Origin: Narthecium ossifragum
Taxonomy: Eukaryota; Streptophyta; Magnoliopsida; Dioscoreales; Nartheciaceae
Direction: 5' to 3'
Length of the DNA: 64,000 bases
Assembly (NCBI GenBank): GCA_963920575.1
Contig: OY986972.1
Location: forward strand, 8,134,010 to 8,198,009
Shown: positions 46,628 to 58,729 of the stretch, one piece after another
How positions within the stretch are numbered: position 1 is the first letter of the stretch
Layout: every line of letters starts with the position of its first letter
Notes under the pieces: model-generated
Database searches by the model: none
What the model saw: only the letters and a program-made list of their open reading frames with translations
Told to the model about the DNA's origin: nothing
Made by a program: the position numbers and the translations under genes

Positions 46628-48833
46628 ATGGCTGGAGCTCCGTCGATGGCCATCGGCTCCATCATGGCCTCCGAGCACTGCGCTTTCGTCTGCGTGGATG
46701 CTCTCTCCTTGCCCAAGTTGAACTTGAAGTCCGGCGGCGACAACGGGGCCAGGCGGCGGCAAAGGGTGCCGGGCTCCCTGGAGCTGAGCAGCTCTTTTGT
46801 CGAGGCCTGGCAGGGGTGGCGCCAGTCGGGGGCGCCGATAAAGCAGCAGAAGAAGAGAAGGAGGCTTGTGGTCGTCGACGAGGTCGCCGGGCAGTATGAT
46901 GAGGGCTTCGACGATGTCCATGCGGTTAGTTTTCACTTGGTTCTTTCTGTTCTTCTATTTTCTTGAAACACCAAGCTAGCAGCGATTGGTAGATTCTAGC
47001 ATGGACTTTGTGCTTTGTTCTTTCAATCATATGGTTCTATTTTTGGCTGTTCAGAATAGTTCATGTTTGATCTTCCTTGAATTCTAGACTATAAAGAACT
47101 TAAAGCTCAATAAATTGAATTAATGATCAAATGTTGATTGAGTGAAACTTGCTTGCAAGATCGGTTTATGTGCATGTTATGCTGCTCTGTGTAAGATCCA
47201 AGCAGGTCTTGAGTCACATTAGATGTCTCTATGGCCATCTAAGTTGCTGGATATGTCGTTGGTGATTGTGAATCTTGTGTCTCATAAATAATTGACGAAA
47301 AGAGTGCTTTCCATATTTTCTGTTCATCAATTTTTTCATGTCTCATGTGATTGTTAAAGATGTGCTCTGAAGATTATTGCGGCAATCTGAATTGCTGTAC
47401 AACTGTGGTGGAAGTTCTTCAGGGAGTTACTTAGTTTATTACATTACAAATAAAGTAACATTTTGGAGTCTTGTTGATCTAATGTCTAGACTACCATGAT
47501 TTGGGAGAATCGAGTAATGTTCTTTAGTGTGAGTATTGCTCTGTTTCTCTATATCAGCGTGTTTGGTTGGAAGAAGTCGGAGAAGAGGGGATCATGAGAA
47601 CTTGCTTCCAAGGAAGTTGGTTTCTGAGAAGTAGATTTTACTTCAGCTGTTTGGCTATAGAAAGTGAGAAATGGAAGCTTATCACTTTCTAGTGTTTGGA
47701 TAGGAGTAGTTTCCGCAAACACGACTTCCCTTGCTTTTTAGCACTTGGGTGCTAGAAATGGCAGTTGGAAAGTAGATATGTGGTCACATGTGGAAATGGA
47801 GGTGAGCTTGTCACCATTCATCTTAAGTTCAAGTACCTGATTATCAGATTTTTTTTCCCAATTTCCTAGCATAAATTGAACAATGTTGTGTCAAAGTGTT
47901 TTGAAGAATCAAACGAGGTGAGCGGGCTGATCTATCCGTTTCTTGCTATAAATCAAGCTGTTGCCAAAGTATACGACAGAAAGTTGCTGCAAATGAGGGC
48001 GAATTGACTCTTTCTATGCAAACATAAGTTACATGTTACCCTTGTAACTGTTACACCTGTGATATTTACCCTTGTAATTTTCCACCACATGCCAAACACA
48101 CCCTATCAAGAAAGTTTTGAGGCAATCGCCTTTCATAATCTTTTTGAGAAAATGTGGCCTACTGGCCATCACTTTTATCTTAATGATATTGATCAGAAAT
48201 AACCAATTATGCCTGGCTTGCAGCAACTTATTAATTACTTCACATACAAAGCTACAAGGACTGTTCTTCACCAGCTATATGAGATGAACCCACCAAAGTA
48301 CAGATGGTTTTATAAGTAAGTTGATACAACGTACCCTTGACCCCTAATGTTGTAAGTAAATTAGTTACTCCATGATTGCGCTGCTTCTTATCTTGTTTTA
48401 CAGCTTTGTTGCCGTACACAAACCGAGCGATGGTAAACGTTTTCTTCGTGCTCTTGGGAAGGTAGTTTTTGCAAACCATATATGCTTCGAATGCCATTTT
48501 TGTTTTAGATGTGAAGTACAATCTTGTTTTTTCTATACTATCGGCAGAAGCAGCAAGAGCTAGCAGAGAGGGTGATGATAACACGCCTTCATCTATACGG
48601 CAAATGGGTGAAGGTAATAAATGCAAATGTTTCTTAAAACAAATGAAGCTATCCTCCTCTTATAATTGTTTGTATTGAGCTACATGTTTGACCTTGTCTT
48701 CAATTTTCAGAAATTGGATCATGCAAAAATGTACCAAAAGATTTCGGACGAGAACCTTCAGATTATGCGTGAGCGGCTTACGGAGACAGTCATATGGCCA
48801 ACTGATGACACAAACACAGAGAAAATTGGCTGA
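46628..48833 (+). CDS. RBCX: Chaperonin-like RbcX protein, chloroplastic
   Basis: Five exons: 46628-46924, 48224-48315, 48404-48461, 48548-48613 and 48711-48833, all with GT/AG borders and phases that join without a break; the product is 211 residues. RbcX is a stromal assembly chaperone that clamps the C-terminal tail of the Rubisco large subunit during assembly of the large-subunit octamer. The first about 75 residues are Ser/Ala/Arg-rich and fit a chloroplast transit peptide. The mature part shows RRLVVVDEVAGQYDEGFDD, YFTYKATRTVLHQLYEMNPP, WFYNFVAVHKPSDGKRFLRA, RLHLYGKWVKKLDHAKMYQ and ends PTDDTNTEKIG. Plants have two RbcX types; this looks closer to RbcX2, with moderate certainty. Intron 1 (1.3 kb) carries a MITE, and a hAT is about 400 bp upstream. 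Confidence 0.92.
47557..48103. mobile_element. MITE in RbcX intron 1
   Basis: The left end GCGTGTTTGG and the right end (reverse strand) GGGTGTGTTTGG are inverted, and TATCA adjoins both sides (47552-47556 and 48104-48108). The 547-bp body is non-coding. The 5-bp duplication does not settle the superfamily. Confidence 0.5.
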
Positions 48834-49369
48834 AACAATAGAGGTGCCACTACAATTGTAATCTTGTTGTAGTATTTATACTACACAAGAATTAAGACAA
48901 CTATATCATAGGTATATGTAAATATCATTTTACTCAATCGATCTAATAATACAAGCCTGAAGGTGCTGTCTATCAGTGCTGTCAGCACAGCAGTGCGTTG
49001 TTGTACACCAAAAGAGGTATTTCTGTTTAAGCATGCAGTTTTTCTTTGGATGGTTCAGGACTTATGATTGTCTTTGAACTGAGATTTTATCAAGAATTCA
49101 AAATTCATCGAATTTCTTTTCAATTGTCAAATTACTGAATGCTCTTCATATTGGAAATCCACAGTGCATAAGCTGTTATTACTAAAGTGTCAGAGCTCTA
49201 AACAAATTCATATTCAATGCTACATACACCTGATTTTATTGAGATTTTGTTGAATTATATTTCCTGTTTATTAAGCTCATCTATATTGATGTCGCTTACG
49301 AAAAGGTGACAGAGTTGCTCATCTTGCCGGTTAAATGGCAACATATATATACGCGTAAATTAATTCTGA
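48834..49369. other. RbcX 3' flank
   Basis: 3' untranslated and intergenic AT-rich sequence. Near-matches to AATAAT (48946) may serve in polyadenylation. Nothing else recognised. Confidence 0.5.
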
Positions 49370-49967
49370 TGCAGGACCAAGCCCCGATTTAGACATGGCT
49401 GAGTCTGATCCGGAGAGATTTCCTAGGCGTTCCAGTCGTGTTCGAACTCTCTCAGTCCGACTCAAATCTCCCTACGACCGTGATCGTCGGATGGGCATAA
49501 GTTTCGACCTCGATGTCCGTTTTGGACGTGCGACCAGCCGTTTTGACCGGCTCGACGAGACTGACAAGATTCATCGAAGATCGAATATCTCTCTATGACA
49601 TGGGCCTCCAAAATTTCAGATTCCTTTTCTTTATGGACTAAAATTCCGTTTTTATGTAAAATTTTCATTTTTAGACAGGTTATCGGTATTTACTATTTTT
49701 AACAGATTTTCCTATTTCTAGCCGTTCTTCTTTCTTAAGTCCGGATTGCTTCATTAGTTATTAGGTTTGAGTTTAATTCTTGGTTTGAGTCCATGTGTAT
49801 GTTGGTCTCTCCTTATCCTATAAAAGGAGTTTTAGGGTTTGTAATTGAGAAGCTTTTGATTAGTAAAATTTGAGTAGCTTTCTCCTCTTTGAGAATTCTG
49901 GTTGTCTCTCCCATAGAGAGGACGGTTGTCTCTCCCGACGAGAGGCTTTCACGCTTACCCTGTGCCA
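49370..49967 (+). repeat. 5' LTR of the CRM-like element (start approximate)
   Basis: Probable limits are TGCAGGACCAAGCC and CCCTGTGCCA, about 600 bp; the start has no second LTR to compare with. TATA box CCTATAAAAGGAG is at 49817-49829. Ends with repeats of GGTTGTCTCTCCC. Confidence 0.5.
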
Positions 49968-49970
49968 GAG

Positions 49971-49983
49971 TGGTATTAGAGCC
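49971..49983 (+). other. Primer binding site, initiator-Met tRNA type (CRM-like)
   Basis: TGGTATTAGAGCC, one base off the usual TGGTATCAGAGCC, directly after the LTR. Confidence 0.8.
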
Positions 49984-50009
49984 ATTCGAGTTTCCTGAGA
50001 AGAGGAACC

Positions 50010-53000
50010 ATGCCTCGAACCAGAGCAGCACGTGCTTGAAGGCTGCCTAGCGTATCTTTGCCCAGAGACTGTGGTCGTCCTCCTGTAGACAACGCACCTC
50101 CCCCTCGGGAGCAAGGGGTCTTGCAGGCGACCATAGTTGATCTGCAACGGCAAGTTGTCGCACTCCAGCTCCAGCTCCAGCAACAAAACCGTGACCGGAC
50201 GCCCTCTCTCTCTCGAAGAGGAGTTGTCATCGGACGAGTCCTCCTTCCAAAATACATATGGTGACCAACATCCGTTTCGGCACCGTAACCAGCGTGATCG
50301 TTCCATGGATTACGGATTCAATGTGGACCTACCTGAGTTCGCGGGAGGATTGCAGGCGGAGATTTTTATTGACCGGCTTCATCAGATTGAACGTATATTC
50401 GAGTTTCGAGAAGTACCTGACGACAGCAAGGTAAAGCTGGTGTCTATCAAGCTGAAGGGTCGAGATTCGGCGTGGTGGGAACAACTGAAGAGGGTTCAGG
50501 AGAAGCAGCAGAAGGACAAGATCCGAAGCTGGGAGAAGATGAAAAAAAAGATGAAAGAGCACTTCCTTCCTTTCGGATATACCCAGTCCCTCTTTCAGAA
50601 ACTGCATACTTTACGCCAAGGTACGCAATCTGTAGAAGAGTATATAGAAGAATTTTATTAGTTGCTTGCCAGGAACGATCTATCATAAACTGAGGAGCAA
50701 ACGGTCGCAAGATACATGGGGGGGCTGCGGCTATCTATCCAAGACGCGTTGAACCTCTATGCGCTGTGGACGGTGTCTGAGGCTTACCAACGAGCATTGA
50801 GGGTAGAAAAACAGCAAGCTCGTACGACTGCAATGGGAAGGAACCAACGGCCAACCTCAGCACCGTTGAACCTGACCCCGCAGGCAAAGCCGAGCCCACG
50901 GCCTGCTCCCCCAAATCCGGCCGTGGGATCCACCTTCAGGTGTTTCCGTTGTGGGGAAGTAGGGCATCGGGCCTCGGAGTGTAGCCTACATGCTAGTAGG
51001 CCAGGGAAGGCTCTGCTCCTTGAAGAAGAAGCGGATGAGCATGCTGACCTAGCTGAACCTGTCTTCGATGGCTGTGATGAAGAAGGGGAGGTCTTGTACG
51101 GTGACGGTCAAGAGACCCTGGTCATGCGAAAGAGTTTCTTATCTCCCAAGGAAGAGGCCGACAACAACTGGCTGCGAACCAATATCTTCCAAACAACATG
51201 TACCATCGATGGGCGAGTCTGCAAGATGATCGTGGATAGCGGAAGCTGTGAGAACGTCATAGCAGATGAGGTGGTGTCTAAGCTACAACTTCCAACGGAG
51301 TCCCATCCTGTTCCTTACCGGCTATCCTGGCTCAAACGTGGCAGCGAGGTAAAGGTCGATAAACGTTGCCTGGTTTCTTTTTCCATTGGTTCCAATTATC
51401 AAGATAGTGTATGATGTGACGTGGTTACTATGGATGCATGCCACATACTGTTAGGCCGACCCTAGCAATATGATCATTTTGTCGTCCACGACGGCCGGAG
51501 GAATACCTATACCTTGAGGATCAAGGAGAAACGGTTGACGCTCGCTCCGAGACGTGAGGACCCGCGGCCCAAGCCCAAGGAAGACCGGGTTGTGACTATG
51601 CTGTCACGATCTCAGTTTCTCGAAGAGGTGAAGGAGCAGCCAGTCATCTACACGCTGCTGCCAGGCGAACCAGAAGTAGTTGATGAAGTTCCCGAGCTGG
51701 TGAGGCCTCTTCTGGAGGAGTTCGTTGATCCAATGCCAGAGGAACTGCCCCTTGGACTACTACCACTACGAGAAATCCATCATCTGATAGACTTGACTCC
51801 GGGAGCCAGTCTATCCAATCGCCCAGCATACCGGATGAGCCCAAAGGAGATTGAAGAATTGAGGAAGCAAGTGACGGAACTGATGGAGAAAGGCTATGTA
51901 CAGGAAAGTATCAGTCCGTGTGCCGTACCTGCTCTCTTAGTACCCAAGAAGGATGGATCATGGCGGATGTACATCAACAACAAAGCTATTAATAGGATAA
52001 CCATCATGTACCGATTCCCCATACCAAGGCTGGATGACATGCTTGACCAACTGGCAGGTTCCAAGCTGTTCTCGAATATAGATCTCAAGAGTGGATACCA
52101 CCATATACGCATAAGGCCGGGGGATGAGTGGAAGTCAGCTTTCAAGACTCAGGACGGATTATACGGGTGGATGGTGATGCCTTTCAGCCTGTCAAACGCG
52201 CCCATCACGTTCATGAAGTTCATGCATCAAGTTCTGAGACCGTTCATGGGTCGTTTTGTCGTCGTTTACATTGATGACATCTTGGTCTATAGTTCTTCCG
52301 AAGCGGATCACTTGACGCATCTGAGAGCTGTCCTCGAAGCACTGAGACAAGAATGATTGTTCGCCAACCGTAAGAAGTGCACTTTTCTAACTAACCGGGT
52401 ATGTTTCCTTGGTTACATTGTCTCTTCAGGTGGCATTAGTGCAGATCCCGCCAAGGTGAAGGCAATCCGAAGTTGGCCCTCACCACGGAGCTTACACGAT
52501 GTCCGCAGCTTCCATGGGTTGGCCTCCTTCTACAAGCAATTCATATACAACTTCAGTTCGTTGACAACCCCCACCACCGAGTGTCTCAAGGGGTGGAATT
52601 TCTAGTGGACTGAAGAAGCGGAGGAGAGCTTCCAGATGGTGAAGCAGAGGATCTCCGAAGCGCCGGTTCTAGCACTTCCAGATTTCGAGAAGGTCTTCGA
52701 AGTCAATTGTGATGTGTCGGGAGTAGGCATCGGCGGTGTACTCAGCCAAGGAGGACATCCGGTAGCATACTTCAGCGAAAACTTATCAGGTGCCACCAAA
52801 AAACTACTCCACTTATGATATGGAATTCTACGCTATTGTGCAGTACCTGAAGCATTGGAGGCACTATTTGGTGCAACGTGAGTTTGTATTACACACTGAT
52901 CATGAGGCCCTCAAATTCCTCCATGTCAACATAAGCTCAACCGGCGACATGCGAAGTGGGTCGCCTACCTGCAGGAGTTCACTTTCTCTCTCCGGCACCT

Positions 53001-53066
53001 GGCGGGCACGCAGAATCGGGTTGCTGATGCACTGAGCCAGTGCGCCAACCTCCTGACTACTCTACA
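50010..53066 (+). pseudogene. CRM-like gag, protease, RT, RNase H, broken
   Basis: Gag starts MPRTRAARA at 50010, then TGA at 50037. The gag core is in 50305-50800 (LPEFAGGLQAEIFIDRLHQI, then LARNDLS and VARYMGGLRLSIQDALN), with TAG at about 50659. Zinc knuckle CFRCGEVGHRASEC is at 50940. Protease VDSGSCENVIAD is at about 51234. The reverse transcriptase (51514-52605) has [20 protein letters not shown] and [12 protein letters not shown]; a TGA at 52354 and a TAG at 52603 interrupt it. RNase H is split over two frames ([13 protein letters not shown] and [12 protein letters not shown]). The last bases are cut by the Tekay insertion. Confidence 0.86.
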
Positions 53067-55743
53067 TGTGAGTGCCCGTCCCTCTGACCTGGGTCGAACG
53101 CGTGGGTCGAGGGCCGTTTTCCTGTTGATTTGTTTCTGCGTCGGGCACGATTGGACGATCGTGTGGCGATTTCGACCCCAGGGGCATTTTGGTAAATATA
53201 CTCCCTGATGGTCAGTTTCACACCCGCGTTTCACACACGGCCTTAGATTGATGTATGTGTTTGATTAGAACCTTAAGGGCGCGTCCGATCGGAAGATCGG
53301 AGCTCGATCGGGAAAGATCGAATCGGACGGCTTGATCGCCGATCCGAGGCTCTCAGGTAGCTCGGATCTAGCCTTAGGACCGTGGCTGGGTAGTAAGGAT
53401 TAGGGCGTGATTAATTGAATCTCTTGTTTTCGAGGATGTGTTATAGTGGACTCTGATGAATGTTTCGAGGTTTAGAGGTCGTGTTGTCTTCCCAAGGCTA
53501 AGTGTTAAGGATGGTTATCGATGTCCCTGACATGGTCCCCATGCAGTGGTTTCCTGCTGGGTAACGGTGATCCTACTGGTTCTGGTTCTTTTCCTCCCAG
53601 CGTGTTGGTTGATGTTCCCAGCGTGGTCGGTTGAGAAGAGTAGGATCCCTTGGGGAGTCGATAGGGGTCGTGGGACCCCGTGGCATTCCCTAGGCTTGAG
53701 CGGGGAGACAACACTGTTGTTGTTTTCCTCCTTTCTGTGTGCCATAGAGTAGAACCCTACTGAGCTTATCGCTCACTCCTACCCGGGCTACGTTTGCAGG
53801 TGCAGACGCCAGTTCTTTTTCAGTAGAGCCGGCGGGATCTGCATTTGGCGGCGCGAGTACTTCCAGAGGCGCTTGAGGTTGCTGGAGGACGACTGTTGTA
53901 CCTTTTTGATAGTTTGTATATTATAAATATCTTTCGAGAAATTTTGGATCATTGTATAAATCTTTTCTTTGGAGGAGTTTGATATAGAATTTTAATATGC
54001 TTCTTTCGGGCCTGACGGTCGACCGTCGGATCGACTGTCGTATCGACCGTCGGGCTCTGTCGCGTTTTTGGTCTCCCACGGTCGATGCCCCGATCGACCG
54101 TGGTTCCTTCTTCTTTTCCTTTCCACCTCACGGTCGACCGTCGGATCGACCGTCGCATCGTCCGTGAGGCTCTGTCCCGTTTTGGGCTTCCCACGGTCGA
54201 TATGCCGATCGACCGTGATCCATATGGGTTCCCTCTTTTTGGTCTCACGGTCGACCGTGACATCAACCGTGGCCTCACGGTCGACCGTCGGATCGACCGT
54301 GGGGCCTTGAACATTGTTTTCTTGCTTTTCTTGAGTGGATTTCATTCGTGACATTCATCTAAGCATGTTGAGAAGTTTACACGTCGTTTCTATGGAGTTT
54401 TTAAAGGAATTCTATCGGGATTGAGGATCGATTCGTGTACTTTCCCTTTTGGGTGAAATTATGGTTTTGATTTCATTTAAATACGTGATTGGTTAGTAGT
54501 TTAAATGCTTATAGCTTTCCTTAGCCGTTAGCTAACTATGAGTGTTAGCTAACGAGGTATTATGGAACCTTAGCCTGATGCCGGCGTGTGCCGAGGGCTA
54601 TTGTATAAATATTGGCCAGTTACCTGTGGGGTAACTGTGGAACCTTAGTCTATCAGGTGCAAGAGAGCACTGAAGACTATTATATATATGTGTTCAATGC
54701 TTTGCTCTAATCATTGTTTGGTTAGTATAGATTATATGCATTTGAGACCCTTGCTATGCTCACCCCTTGGGCTAGCAATAGGCTATGCCTAGCCCTGTCT
54801 GATTATTGTCATGTTGTGGCATGCCTATATCTCGTTATCTGTGCCTGAGCATTGCATGCATCTTGTTTGTATCAGAGGCATATCAGGTTAGGCGGGCGAT
54901 GGGTTGATCGCCGATCCGCAACTCTCAGATAGCTCGGATCTAGCCTTAGGACCGCGGCTGGGTAGTCAGGATTAGGGCGTGATTGTTTGATCAGAATCTC
55001 ATGTTATTGAGGATGCACGCTAGTTGGCTGAGATCTTTGTTTTGAGGTTTAGAGGTCGTGTTGTCTTCCCAAGGCTAAGTGCTAAGGATGGTTGTCGGTG
55101 CATTCCCGACGCGGTTCCCCAAGGCATGGTATTCCTGCTTGGGTAAGGGTGATCCTGCATGTTACTGTTACTTGGCCTCCTGGAAACATGTTCAGGAGAG
55201 AGGTTTCAAGACAGGAGCCCTTGGGACATCGATAGGGTTATGGGACCCGTGGCATCCGTTAGGCTTGAGCTGGGAGACGACGCTATTGTTGTTTTCCTCC
55301 TTTCAGTGTGCCGTAGAGTAGAACCCTACTGAGCTTATCGCTCACTCCTACCCGGGCTGCGTTTGCAGGTGCAGGCGCCAGTTCTTCAGCAGTAGAGCCG
55401 GCGAGATGAGCTTTTGGAGGCGCGACTATATCCAGAGGTGCTTGAGGTTGCTGAAGGATGATTGTTGTAGTTTGGCAGTTTTGTAAATTGTAAACATCTT
55501 TCGAGGACTTTTGGATTATTGTATAAATCTTTCCTTCGGAGGAGTTTGATAAAGAATTGTAATCAGATGTTTAAACAGTACAACTTCATGTATTTATGAA
55601 TTGAATTTCTGTTTCATCTCTGGAATATATATTGTTTAGATTTATTTATGTTTTTCGCATTGTATCGCGCCAATTGGAGATGAATAGTGTAGGTTTAATC
55701 TCACGGCTCGGCTCGGATGGGTTTTCTGGGTCGGGGTGTGACA
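53067..55743 (+). repeat. 5' LTR of the second Tekay element, mosaic
   Basis: 2677 bp, about 270 bp longer than the 3' LTR. It runs from U3 (AATCGGACGGC, about 53330) straight into R/U5-type sequence (TTGATCGCCGATCCGAGG), skipping the TATA box. After GATATAGAATTTTAATATGC (about 53985) it jumps back to the palindrome array, and then repeats the R/U5 part (54890-55743). The two R/U5 copies share AGCTCGGATCTAGCCTTAGG. Confidence 0.75.
54010..54305 (+). repeat. GGTCGACC-type palindrome array in the mosaic LTR
   Basis: Repeated CTGACGGTCGACCGTC, ACGGTCGATG and GATCGACCGT, alternating with TTCCC-type spacers; same layout as 34508-34863. Confidence 0.85.
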
Positions 55744-57124
55744 AGAGTGATCGAGGCACAGGCTGGGGGACCCAGAGCTCGTGGAGACCCGTGCTGCGGT
55801 CGGCACCGAGCACGCGGTTGAGGGCTGGACAGTGTCGGCAGACAGCAGTCTACTCTTTGGAGGCATAGTTGCAGTTCCAGCAGACCCCGCGCTACGAGAG
55901 GAGATCCTTCACGAGTTCCACCACTCCTGTTTCGCCATTCACCCCGGGAGCACCGAGATGTACCATGATCTGCACCGACAGTTCTGGTGGTGCGGGATGA
56001 AGAGGTCAGTGACAGAGTTTGTTTCCAGATGCCTCACCTGTCAGAAGGTGAAGGCAGAGCACCGACGGACACCAGGTTTGATGCAGCTACTTCCAGTGCC
56101 AGAGTGGAAGTGGGAACATATAGCGATGGACTTCGTCACCGGGCTACCCAGGTCACCGAGGGGGAATGATGCGATTTGGGTCATCGTCGATCGACTGACC
56201 AAATCGGCTCATTTCCTCCCCATGAGGATGATAGATCCAGTTGCCAGACTGAGCCAGAGATACATTGACGAGGCGGTACGACTGCACGACATCCCAGTGT
56301 CGATAGTGTCAGACAGAGATTCCAGATTCACCGGCAGGTTCTGGAGCAGCTTCTAGGACTCCTTGGGGACGGCACTGACTTTCAGCACAACTTTCCACCC
56401 TTAAACAGACGGGCAGTCGGAGTGGACTATCTAGATCTTGGAGGACATGCTCAGAGCATGTGTGCTAGACGCTGGAGGTACTTGGGAGCAGCACGTGACT
56501 ATGGTGGAGGTTTCCTACAACAACAGCTTTCAGGCCAGTTTGGGTTTTGCACCCTTTGAGGCGTTGTACGGCAGACCGTGTCGCACACCTGTGTGTTGGA
56601 CGGAGGTTGGGGAGGCATCCCTTACCGGTCCGGACATCATCAGACAGTCATCAGAGAGGTTGGCTCAGATCAGGCAGAGGCTTCTGATGGAGCAGAGTCG
56701 GCAGAAGAGCTACGCAGACCGCAGGCGACGTCCCCTGGAGTTCGCAGTTGGTGACAGAGTGCTACTGAAGGTGTCCCCGCGCAGAGGGTCGATCAGGTTT
56801 GGTAGCAGGGGCAAGCTAGCGCCGAGGTTTACTGGCCCGTTTGAGATCGTCAGGCGCATTGGAGCAGTCGCCTACCAGTTGGCTCTACCCCCGCACATGT
56901 CAGCAGTTCACCCCACCTTTCATGTATCGATGCTGAGGAAGTACATTCCATATCCATCTCACGTGATCAGACACGACGACATTGAGGTTGAGGAGGACGC
57001 CACCTACATAGAGCAGCCAGTGCAGATCTTGGACAGACGGGATCAGGTGCTGAGAGGCAGATCGTTACCATTGGTCATGGTCAGATGGAGGCATGGCAGT
57101 GCAGAGAGTCTGACATGGGAGTGA
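55744..57124 (+). pseudogene. Tekay integrase with chromodomain, broken
   Basis: The zinc-binding part reads HEFHHSCFAIHPGSTEMYHD and CLTCQKVKAEHRRTP. Core residues are D in IAMDFVTGLPRSPRGND, D in VSDRDSRFTG and E in TDGQSEWTI. Stops occur after FWSSF (about 56355), in the HP*TDG stretch and after SEWTI. From 56438 the frame is open, with the GPF module (LAPRFTGPFEIVRRIGAVAY) and a chromodomain (ILDRRDQVLRGRSLPLVMVR) to the TGA at 57122. Chromodomains steer integration towards particular chromatin. Not functional as read. Confidence 0.88.
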
Positions 57125-57301
57125 GAGGATCACATGCGTCGGGAGTTTCCCCGACTGTTCGCCTCTTCAGGTAGTTCCTTGTTGTGGGCATTGGCGCCCC
57201 TAGTTGTAGCCTTGTTTGTGCAGGTAGACCTAGTTGATTCTTTTTCCCCGGCTTTATCCTTATTGAATTTCGGGACGAAATTTTTTTTAAGGTTGTTAGG
57301 T
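57125..57301 (+). other. Tekay 3' untranslated region with polypurine-type tract
   Basis: Contains TTTCGGGACGAAATTTTTTT (57270-57289) shortly before the 3' LTR. The outer Tekay element has TCGGGACGAGATTTCC at the same place. Confidence 0.7.
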
Positions 57302-58109
57302 TGTCATGGCCCGTCCCTATGACTTGGCTCGACTGCGTGGGTCGAGGGCCGTTTTCCTGTTGATTTGTTTCCGTGTTGGGCACAATCGTGTGGCGATTTC
57401 GACCCCAGGGGCATTTTGGTAAATATGCTCCCTGGTGGTCAGTTTCACACCCGCGTTTCACACACGGCCTTGGATTGATGTATGTATTTGATTAGAACCT
57501 TAAAGGCGCGTCCGATCGGAAGATCGGAGCTCGATCCGGAAAGATCGAATCGGACGGCTGAGATCGATACTAATCTCTATATAAGGCATGCCCCTTTCTC
57601 TCTCTTTCTCTCTCTTCTCTCCTGTCATTTTCTCTCTCTCTCTCTCCTACGGCTGTGCTAGGGCTTCGGAGCGAGGCTTTCGAGGAGCGGATTTCGGCGA
57701 TCGGAGTTGAGGAATCGGAGGAGGAGCTGCCCTACTTGCCCAAGTAGGTGTTTCTACCTCGATCTTATGATCGGGTTCTCCTAGGATAGGTTTTATGTGC
57801 TTTCGCTGTAGGAATACATGTTAGAATGTTGTGTAGCTTATAGCATGTGTTGTACAGCTTGCTTCTTGTAATTCCTATCATTCGATTTCTGTATTTTATC
57901 GGATGATTTCCGTATTATCGCCGTTTTGTCGGTTTTTTGCCATTGAGACCTAGGTTTGAGATTTAACCATCAAAATCATGTTTTAATCATACCATTAGCT
58001 TCCCCATCATCTTTTACATATGCTTGCAAAGTTTCATCAACTCCCAACTTGATTTGATCATTCAAATCCAAGAAATTGGATTTCCGGCACTGTTCTGATG
58101 AACTGTGCA

Positions 58110-58460
58110 GTAGGCCCGACGGTTGATCGGTGGATCGACTGTCAAGTGTTGATACTCTTCTTTTGAGCCTGACGGTCGACCGTCGCATCGTCCGTCAGGC
58201 TCTGTCGGGTTTTTGGTCTCCCACTGTTGATGCACCGATCGATCGCGGGTTCCCTCCCTTTTTCATTCCGCCTCACGGTCGACCGTCGGATCGACCGTTG
58301 CATCGTCCGTGTGGCTCTGTCCCGTTTTGGGCTTTCCACGGTCGATGTACCGATCGACCGTCGCTCATATGTTTTTCCTCGTCTTGGTCTCACGATCGAC
58401 CGTCGGATCGACCGTGGCCTCACGGTCGACCGTCGGATCGACCGTCACATCGACCGTGAG
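58110..58460 (+). repeat. GGTCGACC-type palindrome array in the 3' LTR
   Basis: Same motif set as 54010-54305, about 530-880 bp downstream of the TATA box, thus in the predicted leader. Confidence 0.85.
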
Positions 58461-58729
58461 CCCTTAAGCACTGTTTCTTGGCCTTTCTTAAATGGATTTC
58501 GTTTGTGATAAGTATTTAAGCATGTTGGGAAGCATGCACGTTGTTTTCATGGAGTTTTCAAGGGATTTCTATTGAAAGGGAGGATTGAATTGCGTGCTTA
58601 ACCCCTTTGGGCGACTTGTGGTTTTAAGTGCATTTAATACTTGGTTTGATAAGTAGTTAAATGCTTATTTGGTTGTGTAGCCATTAGCTAGCTATGAGTG
58701 CTAGCTAATGAGGAATTGTGGAACCTTAG

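Noticed and set aside
57590..57645. CT-rich stretch considered as a functional regulatory microsatellite
   Set aside because: CT or GA tracts occur at the same leader position in the related LTRs (35330-35380, 61010-61060); it is a family feature and not a separate element.
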